DNA of 64,000 nt from Comamonas thiooxydans (GCF_002157685.2 NZ_AP026738.1:2852001-2916000); one strand, 5' to 3'. Positions 16,158 to 25,408 are shown, numbered from the stretch's first letter. A program made the numbers and translations. Notes: a model not told the origin generated them from the sequence alone.

Positions 16158-17948
16158 ATGCAGTGGCCATTCTTCTCACGTCAACGCTCAACAGTCCCAG
16201 CTCCACCGACTGCGACCACTTTCGTCCTCAGTCAACGTGTCATAAAGACCGAGACCGAGCTGCTCAAGGAAGTGAGCTTCCATCGCCCGCTCGGGAAGGA
16301 CAAGGACATCAACCTGGCGGGAAGTCTGGCCCAGCACATCTGTCCTCTCGAAACACGAAAAGACAGCAAACAGTTCATTCTGCTCGTGAGCAACCGCCAC
16401 CGAAGCTCGCAGGAACTACGGGCTACGACCGAGCTCCTTCTGTCCAAAAACTACCGTCTCGCACCAGGCGCCAACGTCTATCTGGTCGAGAGTGAAACCA
16501 TCATCCATGCCGTCTCGCGTGGCCACATCGACGGGACCCAGGGGGAGCGCCTTCGCAACATCTTGGGCGACAGGGCAAAAGCCGGCTACTACCAGTCGTT
16601 CGAGGAACTGGTGCGTTACGGCGTAACCAACCGCGCCTCTGACATTCACCTGAACATCTTCACTGCCCAAACACGCAGCGAGGTCCGGTTCACCATCGAG
16701 GGCAAGTACGTAGCCCCTCCACGCTTCCACTTGCCAACTGCAACGCTACTGTCCATCGCTGGAGTCGCGTACCAAACTGCCAAGGGCGTCAAAGACCCCG
16801 TTTTCAATGGCACTGTCGAATCCCAGTGCCGGATCTTCATCGATCTGGCCGAGCTTGGACAGTTCATGCTGCGCTGGGCGTCGATGGCCTGTGACGAAGG
16901 CCCGCAGATCACCATGCGGATCACGCCCATTAATGCCAAGAAAGAACCGCTGACGCTGGAACAACTTGGCTACCTCCCTACGCAGATCGCCATGCTGATG
17001 CGAGCCATGCGATCCGAGGGCGGTGCAATCATCCTCTCGGGGGTCGTTGACTCGGGCAAATCGACAACGATATCGACACTACTCAGTGGTGTTCCAAGCA
17101 CGCGCAAAGTGATGACAGTGGAAGACCCGCGAGAAAACATCTTGCCTGGCAGTCACTTCCACCAGAACACAGTGAGTCGCGACCTTGAAAGCGATGAGGA
17201 CCCTTTCAAGCCAAAGAAGAGAACATTAAAGCGAACCGCTCTTAACGATCTATTCATCGGCGAGATTCGTGACCAGCAAACCGCAGCACTGCTTCAAGAT
17301 GCTATCGAATCGGGTACTAACTGCTACACGACTGTGCACGCTCGTAATTGCATGGGTATACCAGCACGCTTGATATCGCCAGGTATTGGCATTGACATCG
17401 ATGTCGTTTCCACCCCAGGGAACCTCAAGCTACTGGGATATCAGGCGCTACTTCCGAAAAACTGCCCAGGCTGCAAGCTAAAGGCCACAAAGCTCCTCCG
17501 AGGTGAAGACGCAATGGAGTGGGAAGACTATTTCTCGCGCATCAAACGTCTCTACGACATCGATCCAGAAGGAATATATGTCAGAAACCCCGATGGATGC
17601 GATCAATGCCGGCGTGATGGATTACCTGAATTGAATGGATTACTTGGCCGCACCGTAGTCGCCGAGTTGGTCGAGCCGGACGACTATTTCCTGGAATGTA
17701 TCCGCGACTCGAAAACAATTGAACTGAGCCGGTATCTGGCGTCATTGCGCACCTCGCGATATGACGATCCAGATATGACCGGAAAATCTGCAATGGACTG
17801 CGCCATATACAAAATGAGCAGAGGCGAAATAGACCCTAGAGAGATCGAGCCTCGATTTATGTCATTCGTCACAGTAGAAAGACGCCGCGAAATGGCTGCA
17901 GTTCACACAAAAAATATTCCATCCAACAAGAAGTTGCAGGCTGTGTGA
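16158..17948 (+). CDS. pilQ: PilQ: type IVb pilus assembly ATPase (GspE family)
   Basis: 596 residues of the secretion-ATPase superfamily. Walker A is GVVDSGKST (about residue 297), the Asp-box region is VMTVEDPRE, Walker B is LFIGEIRD and a His-box-type TVHAR follows. A Cys4-type zinc site is suggested by CPGC and CDQC in the C-terminal third. It powers pilin assembly at the cytoplasmic face. The start is ATG 16158 behind GAGG, ten bases after pilP; a longer upstream frame is only overlap. Base composition changes visibly from about 17,200, after which A/T-ending codons dominate through pilR. Confidence 0.9.
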   Translation: MQWPFFSRQRSTVPAPPTATTFVLSQRVIKTETELLKEVSFHRPLGKDKDINLAGSLAQHICPLETRKDSKQFILLVSNRHRSSQELRATTELLLSKNYRLAPGANVYLVESETIIHAVSRGHIDGTQGERLRNILGDRAKAGYYQSFEELVRYGVTNRASDIHLNIFTAQTRSEVRFTIEGKYVAPPRFHLPTATLLSIAGVAYQTAKGVKDPVFNGTVESQCRIFIDLAELGQFMLRWASMACDEGPQITMRITPINAKKEPLTLEQLGYLPTQIAMLMRAMRSEGGAIILSGVVDSGKSTTISTLLSGVPSTRKVMTVEDPRENILPGSHFHQNTVSRDLESDEDPFKPKKRTLKRTALNDLFIGEIRDQQTAALLQDAIESGTNCYTTVHARNCMGIPARLISPGIGIDIDVVSTPGNLKLLGYQALLPKNCPGCKLKATKLLRGEDAMEWEDYFSRIKRLYDIDPEGIYVRNPDGCDQCRRDGLPELNGLLGRTVVAELVEPDDYFLECIRDSKTIELSRYLASLRTSRYDDPDMTGKSAMDCAIYKMSRGEIDPREIEPRFMSFVTVERRREMAAVHTKNIPSNKKLQAV

Positions 17949-19072
17949 TGCGTTCCATACTTGAGTTTTTCTCGCCATTAAATCGCGCTGCACGTCAATT
18001 TAGAAGGCATCGTGCGGACTATTACGAGTATCTCGCAGACGTGCTTTCAGATTCCGATGGCCGAATCCTGATGCACGACATATTCGTGAAGGATGCTCAA
18101 CGCTACGCGCCAAAGAACCGTTGGCAGAAGCTCCGCCCCCATCCGCGAGCAGTGCTTTCTGAATACTGGGCAGGCAAATTTTTGGACACAGGCACAGACA
18201 TTGGCGCAACTTGGCGAGGCACGCTGCCCGATGCAGACATGCTGATTATTGCTTCAGCAGCTAACCACGGAGGCACTGGATCAGTACCAGATGCATTGAA
18301 AGAGGCTGCGCGCTTGGTGAGAGTGGTTGATGAGGCCCGCAGCCTGTTTCTCTCAATCATTGCTGTTGCAATATTCGCGATTATTGTTGTCCTTGCAACT
18401 CTCACAAGCGTACCTGCTTTTGTGTGGCCGCAAATTAAGGCGACCTTCGACTTTGTTCCTGAAACACTATATGGTCCGCATGCATTGGATCTGGATCATT
18501 TCTCCAAGGTCTTCGCCTCATACATCATTCCTCTAGCAATAGGAATACTAATACTTTGCATCGCATTTAGTTGGTCCTTGACACGCTGGAGCGGTCGTTC
18601 TCGTCAATGGGCGGAAAAGATAATTATTTATCGCGTCTACCGAAATTATCGCGGCGCGATGTTTCTTTCGACCCTATCTACTTTGGTGAAGCGCGGCTCA
18701 GGCCTAAATCTTCGAGAAGGCATTCAGGCAATTTCATTGCAGGCTGAGCCTTGGTTGCAATGGTATTGCCAACGCATTCAAGAAAACATTGAGCTCGGCT
18801 TTGTGGATGGTAGGCTATTCGATGTAGGCCTAATGGAGCCGGATGCGCTTTATTACTTGTTCGATATTTCTGAAGCAAAGTCTTTAGAAGCCGGCCTTCA
18901 ATTAACAGGCCGCCGCACAGAGCGAGATATGGGCAAGAGCATTAAAAAGCGCGCATTCATCCTCCGATGGAGCATTCTATTTGTATCGTTAGCAATAGTC
19001 GGCTGGGTTGTTTTCAACACATTTTCTGCCATTCAGGAAATGACCGATGCCGCAAAAATGGTTTTCCTGTAA
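17948..19072 (+). CDS. pilR: PilR: inner-membrane pilus platform protein (GspF family)
   Basis: 374 residues with three hydrophobic segments (about residues 135-160, 195-220 and 345-365), as in GspF/PilC-type platform proteins. Conserved patches include FLSTLSTLVKRGSGL and GLMEPDALYYL. It anchors PilQ and the pilin subunits in the inner membrane. The start ATG overlaps the pilQ stop codon (TGATG). The gene is noticeably AT-richer than pilS and pilN, like the end of pilQ, suggesting a recombined segment. Confidence 0.85.
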   Translation: MRSILEFFSPLNRAARQFRRHRADYYEYLADVLSDSDGRILMHDIFVKDAQRYAPKNRWQKLRPHPRAVLSEYWAGKFLDTGTDIGATWRGTLPDADMLIIASAANHGGTGSVPDALKEAARLVRVVDEARSLFLSIIAVAIFAIIVVLATLTSVPAFVWPQIKATFDFVPETLYGPHALDLDHFSKVFASYIIPLAIGILILCIAFSWSLTRWSGRSRQWAEKIIIYRVYRNYRGAMFLSTLSTLVKRGSGLNLREGIQAISLQAEPWLQWYCQRIQENIELGFVDGRLFDVGLMEPDALYYLFDISEAKSLEAGLQLTGRRTERDMGKSIKKRAFILRWSILFVSLAIVGWVVFNTFSAIQEMTDAAKMVFL

Positions 19073-19109
19073 GTCTATTTCAACCCGCTTTATCAAGGAG
19101 CAACAAACT

Positions 19110-19691
19110 ATGCAAAGCTTTATCAATCAATCTCGTCGCCTGCGCAAGTCGTTTCGACGCAAAGGAAAAGAAGATGGCTTCACGCTGATCGAATTGATGG
19201 TCGTTGCGGGCATTATCGTGATCCTCGCGGTGCTGGCATTTCCAGCGCTGCAAGGACTCTATCGAGAATACCGGGCGCCCTACTTTGCACGTGATCTAGC
19301 CAAGGCCGTGGCGTCGATCCAGGGTGCAGCAAACACCGTGGCCACCGCGACGCCGTATACGGGCGTGACAACGGCCACGCTGGCCAGCGCACTGAAAGAC
19401 TCTGCTTTCAGCGTTTCCGGCGCTACTGCGACCCACTCCATACAAGCTACCGGATTGAACCCCCAGGCTATTGCCGTAACCGGCACGCCTGGCGCCAACC
19501 TGCTGGTCACGGTCTCAAAGGTTCACGAAAAGGCCTGCATGCCGATGATTACGCAGATGGTACGAGCTGCTGAAAGCATCAAGGTGGGAACGGTCGTCGT
19601 AAAGGCCGCTGGTGGCCAACCTGCTATCGCGACGCTGCAAAGCAGCTGCGCGGTGCCGGCGGGCGTCGACATTGAGTACACCTTCCAATAA
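19110..19691 (+). CDS. pilS: PilS: major type IVb prepilin
   Basis: 193 residues. The leader MQSFINQSRRLRKSFRRKGK ends at the prepilin cleavage site EDG-FTLIE, followed by the hydrophobic helix ELMVVAGIIVILAVLAF. Two C-terminal cysteines (KACMP and SSCAVP) bound the expected D-region loop. ATG 19110 has AAGGAG nine bases upstream, and an in-frame extension overlapping pilR was rejected. It is the likely main subunit of the thin pilus. No prepilin peptidase (PilU) gene is present nearby, so processing may use the host enzyme. Confidence 0.9.
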   Translation: MQSFINQSRRLRKSFRRKGKEDGFTLIELMVVAGIIVILAVLAFPALQGLYREYRAPYFARDLAKAVASIQGAANTVATATPYTGVTTATLASALKDSAFSVSGATATHSIQATGLNPQAIAVTGTPGANLLVTVSKVHEKACMPMITQMVRAAESIKVGTVVVKAAGGQPAIATLQSSCAVPAGVDIEYTFQ

Positions 19692-19735
19692 CTCCCCTGC
19701 ACGCCGTGCCGCATCTGGCACGGCGAAAGGACACT

Positions 19736-21100
19736 ATGCTGCGCAAGCGCCCTCATCGCAAACAACAGGCTGGCTTCCTCATGCTTGAGCTCGTCGCAGT
19801 GCTCGGCTTGACCGCCGTACTTGGCGTCTATGCATCCAAGGAGGCAATCGACAAGATCAACAGCGGCCGCGCAGAAGCCTCCGGCGTCTACCTTTCGACG
19901 CTCAAGGATGGACTGGACAAATTCCTGAACCTCAATGCCCAGGCCCTTGCCATGGGATCAGTTGTGGTCGGCTTCTCCGACCCCCTCGCCCCCACGGTCG
20001 ACGAGTTGCGCACTGCCAAGTATTTGCCTGCCTCATTTCCTCTCATCGACCCCATGAGACGCAGGCAACTCATCACGGTGGATCGATCTGGCTGCCCAGG
20101 ATCGACATGCTCGCTTACCGCGTATTCGTATAGCCACCTACCACTGACCGCCAGCTGCAACGGATATGCAACCGATGGAGCCTGCGCGACTGCAACGGGC
20201 TCCGTTTGGCATGTGCAAGCAGAAGAGATCAGATCCGCAAGCCAGGGGTATGGCACTACTGTGACCTTGCTTGCGCCCACTCGCCTGCGTGGTAGCAGCT
20301 GTGACTATCCGGCTCCAGGGGGCGCTGGCCCAGCCACTTATGGCGTCTGCACGACCAGGACTGCAGCGATCTATTCTCAATTTGTACGCATCCGTGACGA
20401 CCGCGATCCCGATCTGCAAGGCGACCTGAGCGTAGTGGGGAAAGTGAAATCAGGTTCGCTCGCGTCTCAGTCGTTGTCAATCAGCAATGGACCAACCGAG
20501 ACCACCAGTATCAACAGCAGCGGCGACCTGACTGTTAAGAATGGCTCTGGTGTCCCCACAGCCGGAATCTCGATGAGCGATGGATCTGGTCGAGCCTATG
20601 GCCAAGTCATCAAGCCAACTAGCATTCAAATCAAGGGCAACTGGTGCGGAGGCACACACCAGCAAGGCGATATCGCTCAGGACTCGAATGGCATGGGTTT
20701 GGTGATGTGTAACGGTAGTTATTGGATCGGAGTATCCCCGCAAAAAGATGCCGTTGCTGGAGGATGGTGTCCGAGTAACGAAGCCGTGGCTTGGAATAGC
20801 CAAGATGTCGCCCTTTACTGCTCAGGGAATCAATGGGTCACGCTTGCTGACCGATTTGGAAGAAAAATATTCTTTGACTCCTATTCGGCATGGAATGGAA
20901 GCTGGATCAGTAAGCCAGCTTGTACCTCTGGAACAAGAGGCGCAATGATTATTCTTACCCCTAAAAATCAAAGTACCGACTCATTCAAACTAAATCACTA
21001 CGCAATGGACTATGGATGGGCATGGGCTGTATCTATTGTCGATAACAACGGAATTGCAGTATCAGGAGAAGCCATTGCACAGACCTACTGCGTATATTAA
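19736..21100 (+). CDS. pilV: PilV: minor pilin / tip adhesin
   Basis: 454 residues with a prepilin-like N terminus (QAGFLMLELVAVLGLTAVLG) and a long, mostly beta extracellular part. In the C-terminal third two related Cys/Trp-containing stretches occur (WCGGTHQQGDIAQ and later WCPSNEAVAWNSQDV). R64 PilV recognises recipient surface sugars through a C terminus switched by a shufflon. Here I found no repeated recombination sites or silent C-terminal cassettes. Composition becomes AT-richer toward the 3' end. The start follows GAAAGGACACT. Confidence 0.82.
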   Translation: MLRKRPHRKQQAGFLMLELVAVLGLTAVLGVYASKEAIDKINSGRAEASGVYLSTLKDGLDKFLNLNAQALAMGSVVVGFSDPLAPTVDELRTAKYLPASFPLIDPMRRRQLITVDRSGCPGSTCSLTAYSYSHLPLTASCNGYATDGACATATGSVWHVQAEEIRSASQGYGTTVTLLAPTRLRGSSCDYPAPGGAGPATYGVCTTRTAAIYSQFVRIRDDRDPDLQGDLSVVGKVKSGSLASQSLSISNGPTETTSINSSGDLTVKNGSGVPTAGISMSDGSGRAYGQVIKPTSIQIKGNWCGGTHQQGDIAQDSNGMGLVMCNGSYWIGVSPQKDAVAGGWCPSNEAVAWNSQDVALYCSGNQWVTLADRFGRKIFFDSYSAWNGSWISKPACTSGTRGAMIILTPKNQSTDSFKLNHYAMDYGWAWAVSIVDNNGIAVSGEAIAQTYCVY

Positions 21101-21109
21101 AGGTGATCT

Positions 21110-21511
21110 ATGAAATTTAGAAAATATATAATTCTGTTCGCGTCTTTTGGAGCCTTTGGCTTGGCTATCGCGCAAAATTATGACTCGACTGGGTCAGCAA
21201 GATTATGGGCTCCAAATCCGCCACCTTACGTCCCTGAAAAAATAGTAGTGCCTGGATATGGTGCTTACGCTGAAGGATCTGTTGTTAGTACCTTTGAGGC
21301 ATTTTACCAAGATGGACAATGTGGAAATCTATTCGAGCGAGGCGTCTGCACGGCTAAACAAGGAGCTCAAGGATACTTGAAAAAAACGTTTATTGGATCT
21401 GGTCCAAACGAGTTTAACGGCTGGCGGAAGTACCCAGAAGGACCGTCATGCCCCATGAATACAGAAGGTTATGCAATTACAACCCTCGGTGGGCATGGCG
21501 TCTGCAATTAA
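21110..21511 (+). CDS. Small secreted protein after pilV
   Basis: 133 residues: signal peptide (IILFASFGAFGLAIA, cut before QNYDSTGS) and a mature part with four cysteines (GQCGNLFERGVC, then SCPMN and a terminal VCN). It is AT-rich like the end of pilV and begins 9 bp after it; an operon terminator follows. I do not recognise the family. Position and secretion suggest a pilus-associated or surface protein, possibly specific to this adhesin variant. Confidence 0.6.
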   Translation: MKFRKYIILFASFGAFGLAIAQNYDSTGSARLWAPNPPPYVPEKIVVPGYGAYAEGSVVSTFEAFYQDGQCGNLFERGVCTAKQGAQGYLKKTFIGSGPNEFNGWRKYPEGPSCPMNTEGYAITTLGGHGVCN

Positions 21512-21538
21512 GTCCTCATAAATAGATCTGACAAAATC

Positions 21539-21565
21539 TCCCCCTTGTTGAAGGGGGAACTTTTC
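21539..21565 (+). terminator. Intrinsic terminator closing the pilus operon
   Basis: TCCCCCTT / AAGGGGGA with a GTTG loop (21539-21558), then ACTTTT. It sits between the convergent last pilus gene and the CAP-domain gene and may serve both. Confidence 0.85.
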
Positions 21566-21572
21566 ATCTAAA

Positions 21573-22619
21573 CTAGCTCTGATTACCTGTTGTGAATCGG
21601 ATTGCTTTTCTAAAGCTCTTGCCATCCGATGATCCGTCAACGGACACGTTGTAGGCAGTGTTCGGCTTTAACGGCTGATTGGGGATCACAAATGCTTGAT
21701 CCAGTGTCAGCATCTTGTGCACATCATCTGACGCGTTAAAGATCTTAGTATCAACCAGAGCACCAGATGCTACATCTGTCATGCTTGCAGAAGTCACAGT
21801 GATCTCACCTCCATTGCCTGAGGTGAGGATGACAGGATGCCCCATCGGAGACACATTGAAGTCACGATTTGGGTAAGGGTTCGGTGCTTCTGACGTAAAG
21901 ATTGGTGACAGGTCTGTGATTCCATCGCAAGGGAACGATCGAATCTCACCACCGCCATACACCGGGGAACTGGAGCCGGAAGGAGTACCAAAATTGACTA
22001 CTGCTGCCGAATAGAAAACCGTTTTCCCTGGGATGGAGGTCAGATTGGAGGACATCGAATATCCCACACCCATTTCGTTCCATTCGCTAACCGCCCCTGC
22101 CAGATGATAGACGGTCGCAAACAGCCCTCGAATATAGGTTCGACCAGCCGGGTTAACCGGCGCCTCAATCCCTGAGTTACTCGTACCTGCAAACAAGGAC
22201 CCACTGTCACCACCGCCGGCAATCTCACCCAAGACGCTCGGCTGGTATCCCGCAGCTTTCGCACGCGCCAAAAGATCAGACCCAGTGAATCCTGGGTTGG
22301 TACTAATTTGATTATGTCCCATCGTCTTATTTGCTTGCAAATAACCGGCGTGCCCCTGGGCAGAAATATCCAGCAAGGAGTTTTGCTTGATGGAACTGAA
22401 GCCGCATGTCGTGCGGTTCCTGTTGATAATGTCGAAGATTTGCGCACGATTCACATCCGAATAATTGCTGGAAGGAATCTCCGTTGGGTAGTTTGCTTTA
22501 GGAGTTTCCGGGATCGGCTTGGCTTCAGAAGGAGTGCTACCACTATCACCACCACCACCACCGCATGCAGCGAGTGCACAGGCAATTGCGACAAGGGAAA
22601 ATGTGCTAGAAATCTTCAT
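21573..22619 (-). CDS. CAP-domain lipoprotein
   Basis: 348 residues. A signal peptide with lipobox (IACALAACG) is followed by a Gly run. A CAP/SCP-like domain at about residues 50-210 contains HAGYLQANKTMGHNQ and the later AVSEWNEMGVGYS, the paired His/Glu regions of the fold. A C-terminal part (about residues 255-345) looks like an immunoglobulin-like domain (PNTAYNVSVDG). CAP proteins are secreted; bacterial functions are poorly defined. ATG 22619 has AGAGG upstream. It is transcribed toward the pilus operon and separates it from the next element block, so it may be a later insertion. Confidence 0.78.
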   Translation of the reverse strand: MKISSTFSLVAIACALAACGGGGGDSGSTPSEAKPIPETPKANYPTEIPSSNYSDVNRAQIFDIINRNRTTCGFSSIKQNSLLDISAQGHAGYLQANKTMGHNQISTNPGFTGSDLLARAKAAGYQPSVLGEIAGGGDSGSLFAGTSNSGIEAPVNPAGRTYIRGLFATVYHLAGAVSEWNEMGVGYSMSSNLTSIPGKTVFYSAAVVNFGTPSGSSSPVYGGGEIRSFPCDGITDLSPIFTSEAPNPYPNRDFNVSPMGHPVILTSGNGGEITVTSASMTDVASGALVDTKIFNASDDVHKMLTLDQAFVIPNQPLKPNTAYNVSVDGSSDGKSFRKAIRFTTGNQS

Positions 22620-22872
22620 ATGGAACCTCTGTTTCAAATATGGAAGCCGCACTCGATGTATCAAGTAATCGAGTGCTAAGAACTTATGGGAATCTTGGAA
22701 GAGATGCGACAGTCTGTATGGACTGTGCTTGGTAACGATATGGCGTTATTTCATTGGTACTCCGCGTGGGACATATCTTGTGGGCTTCTCACAAGGGGTG
22801 ACGCGAAGATTTCCAACGAAGCCTTTTGTAACTGTGCGTGACAATTGTATGTTTGTCAAGTGACTCCAAAAT
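22620..22872. other. Intergenic region upstream of the CAP lipoprotein
   Basis: No gene is apparent. It holds the probable promoter of the leftward CAP gene. A small dyad CTTGTG / CACAAG lies near 22,770-22,795. Confidence 0.5.
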
Positions 22873-22909
22873 AAAAAAAATGGCCACAAGCTGTGAAAAC
22901 AGCTTGTGG
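22873..22909 (-). terminator. Intrinsic terminator of the helicase gene
   Basis: Perfect 11-bp inverted repeat CCACAAGCTGT / ACAGCTTGTGG with a 4-base loop (22884-22909), followed on the minus strand by CCA and a run of eight T. It lies 11 bp beyond the helicase stop codon. Confidence 0.92.
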
Positions 22910-22919
22910 TCAAAATGGG

Positions 22920-25313
22920 CTACATCGTCAAAAGGTCTCTCGCGAGAGCCATCTCAATGCTTTCGCCCTCGTTATCGTTGAGAACGTCCAGTCCACTTTC
23001 GGGCATATCGCCAGAGGTGGACTGCGATACTGCGATTTTCTTGGCCATGAGTCGCAGGCATTCCATTTGTGAAGTGCCGGCGTAGCCAAGGAAGATCACG
23101 CGAACATCGTGCTTCTGACCAATGCGCCAGGAGCGCCGGGCAGCCTGAAGCATCGTGTAGACGTTGAATCCCGATTGCATGAAAACAATCGTAGGAAACT
23201 CCAGCAGATCCAAGCCAGTCTTCACCAGCTCGGGGTTGGTGATAAGCACATCGATGCCCCGCTCTACCTGGTCGGCTACCCAGTCTTCACGCTTGGCCGC
23301 ATCCACGCTGGCGCGCAGCACAGCTACCTTGAACCCCCTGGCTTCGAGCAGCATGCGCAACCGGGCCGTGGTGTCGCGGGTGCCTGAGTAGATTGAATAG
23401 ACCAGAACCTTGCGGCCGAGGGCTTTCTCGTCCATGCAGAGCTGAATGAGTTTGGCCTCTTTCGGAGTGCATTCAACATCATCGAACAGAGCCGGCTGCA
23501 TGTGCAGCAGCTCCTTGCTTCTAGGATGCCTCACCGTTTCCGAACGAAAGCAGCATTCTGGCCAAGCAAGCAGCACGTTCATGACCACCCCCAACAGCGT
23601 GCTGTCTTTCATGGCCAAGGCCAGCTTCAGGATCTGCACCAATTTCCTCGACATATCGGCGTATGCCTCAGCTTGGTCATCGCGCATTTGCACGTCAACA
23701 AAGGACTCGTCATAGGCCGGCAGCACCTTCTGCCCAATGTCCCGCAGCTTTAGGAATACCGTAATTGGCAGCACATAGCGCAAGATACCCACGGGGCCGA
23801 ACCCTGGAGCCTTGCTTGTACGCACAGTCACGCCTTTGCCCTTGGCCGTGCGGTGGGAAGTCGTTGCGGTCTCTTTGTAGATGTCCTTGAGCACCCCATG
23901 CACGCGCATGAAACCCATGGTTGCGGCTGCCATGGAGCCGGTCTTGGATGGCTTGAAGCCGTCCTCGATCAGCACCTTGGGATTGACGCGCCAGAGCAGG
24001 TGGAAAAGATCATCCGCGTAGCCGCCCATAAGCGTGCCCGTCAGCAACAGCACCTTTTCGCACTGGCTGGCCAACACGCCCATTGCTTGGCCCTGGGCCG
24101 AGCCCTCGTTCTTGTACTCGTGTCCTTCATCGACCACCAGCAAACCAAAATAGTTGGTCGGCAGATAGCGCTTGATGAACTCGGTGGGCTGATATCCCCC
24201 CTGCCCGATTGAAAACTCGAACGTGGCCAGGCTGCGCTCCATGCGCTTCGCCTGCTTGTCGCTGAATACCAGCTCCCCGTTCTCGTCCATCAAGTTCAAG
24301 AACTCGTAGACGTTGTCCTCCAGCATCGCAGCTAGGGTGTTCTCCCCAAACTTGCCGAGCAGCCGTTTGGCAGAAACCGGGCCGATGGTTGGCATCTGCT
24401 GTAGTGCGTTCAGCACCAGGTCGGACATGGAGTCCATGGGCCGCCCATTGCGAATGAGCGTCCACAGCGTCGAGTTGCAGTGTTCGCACTTTCGCCGGCG
24501 GTCACTGAGGATCTGCTTGGCCAAGGGCACGGACATGGGCAAGGTCTCGTCGTCATTGCCCTTCGATTCGAGCGGCCGCATGCAGCAAGGGCAGCATGCA
24601 GCCACGAAACGCTGGCCGCCAACGAGGATGGTGCGCTCGATGAAGGCCGGACGCCAATGAAACCCCATACGCATCCGCACACGGCCAAGCACGAAGAACT
24701 CCGGCTGGCTTGTTGTAATGCCCAAGCGGGCACGCATCTGCAGTAACTTGCGCAGCGTGTCCGGGCCATTCAAGATCCAGACCCGAGCGCCGGGTACCGT
24801 GTCAAGAATCTCGCGCCGCCACTTGTAGACAAGGTGCGGAGGTGAGATCACAAGCGTGCGCGGATTGCGTCGCTGCAGCTGCTGCAGCAGCACCGACACG
24901 CAGATGGCCATCATGGTCTTGCCCGTGCCCATCTCCGCGTTCAGGACAGCAGCTGGCTCGCCTCGATCAGCCAGAAGCTTCACGATGGCCTGAACCGCTT
25001 CGGATTGCTCTTTGAATGGCTTGCGCTTTAGATGGTCTAGGATCTGCTGGCGGGCCTGCCAGGCCTCGGACAGCTGATCGCGCTGCGGTAGATAGACAGG
25101 CGGGTTCTGTGACCGAACCTGATCGAGCAGGCCTTGGCCAAACTCGCGGATGAAATCTCCAAGGGGCAGGGTTTCATCAATCACTTCGGCCAGAAAACCT
25201 GCGCCCTCGATCGCGCCGAGTTCGTCAGCGACTTCCTGTACCGCCGGGGCGGCCTCTGCCAAAGTAGTAGATGCCACTTCCGCAGCGGTCTCAGCAATTG
25301 CCAAATCGTTCAT
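22920..25313 (-). CDS. SNF2/DEAD-like ATP-dependent helicase of the element backbone
   Basis: 797 residues of superfamily 2. Motif I is AEMGTGKT (about residue 130), Ia is VISPPHLVYKWRRE, motif II is VDEGHEYKN, motif III is LLTGT, and the second RecA domain ends with LQAARRSWRIGQ, the SNF2 motif VI. Between motifs Ia and II an insertion carries CCPCC and CEHC, probably a zinc ribbon. Related long helicases are frequent in PFGI-1/SPI-7-type integrative elements. The start was placed at ATG 25313; an upstream frame has no basis. The leader contains a terminator hairpin about 20 bases before the start, suggesting attenuation. Confidence 0.82.
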   Translation of the reverse strand: MNDLAIAETAAEVASTTLAEAAPAVQEVADELGAIEGAGFLAEVIDETLPLGDFIREFGQGLLDQVRSQNPPVYLPQRDQLSEAWQARQQILDHLKRKPFKEQSEAVQAIVKLLADRGEPAAVLNAEMGTGKTMMAICVSVLLQQLQRRNPRTLVISPPHLVYKWRREILDTVPGARVWILNGPDTLRKLLQMRARLGITTSQPEFFVLGRVRMRMGFHWRPAFIERTILVGGQRFVAACCPCCMRPLESKGNDDETLPMSVPLAKQILSDRRRKCEHCNSTLWTLIRNGRPMDSMSDLVLNALQQMPTIGPVSAKRLLGKFGENTLAAMLEDNVYEFLNLMDENGELVFSDKQAKRMERSLATFEFSIGQGGYQPTEFIKRYLPTNYFGLLVVDEGHEYKNEGSAQGQAMGVLASQCEKVLLLTGTLMGGYADDLFHLLWRVNPKVLIEDGFKPSKTGSMAAATMGFMRVHGVLKDIYKETATTSHRTAKGKGVTVRTSKAPGFGPVGILRYVLPITVFLKLRDIGQKVLPAYDESFVDVQMRDDQAEAYADMSRKLVQILKLALAMKDSTLLGVVMNVLLAWPECCFRSETVRHPRSKELLHMQPALFDDVECTPKEAKLIQLCMDEKALGRKVLVYSIYSGTRDTTARLRMLLEARGFKVAVLRASVDAAKREDWVADQVERGIDVLITNPELVKTGLDLLEFPTIVFMQSGFNVYTMLQAARRSWRIGQKHDVRVIFLGYAGTSQMECLRLMAKKIAVSQSTSGDMPESGLDVLNDNEGESIEMALARDLLTM

Positions 25314-25323
25314 AGTTTGATCC

Positions 25324-25373
25324 AAAAAAAATAAGCGCACACCCCACAAAGGAGTGCGCGCTCAACGGTTAGA
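25324..25373 (-). promoter_or_regulatory. Terminator-type attenuator in the helicase leader
   Basis: A 12-bp stem (25334-25345 with 25351-25362, allowing G-U pairs) is followed on the minus strand by ATTTTTTTT, ending only about 10 bases before the helicase start. A CTAACCG element precedes it, a variant of the TCAACCC leader signature. The previous gene already has its own hairpin at 25389-25408, so this one is extra. Confidence 0.7.
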
Positions 25374-25383
25374 TGAATGAGGG

Positions 25384-25408
25384 TAAGAAAGGCCTCTGGC
25401 GAGGCCTT
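25384..25408 (-). terminator. Terminator-like hairpin after the 198-residue gene
   Basis: Perfect AAGGCCTC / GAGGCCTT with a 4-base loop (25389-25408), followed by TTCTTA on the minus strand. It lies 8 bp past the upstream gene's stop codon. Confidence 0.7.

Noticed and set aside
19736..21511. Shufflon (invertible pilV segments)
   Set aside because: No repeated recombination sites or silent C-terminal cassettes were seen on either strand.
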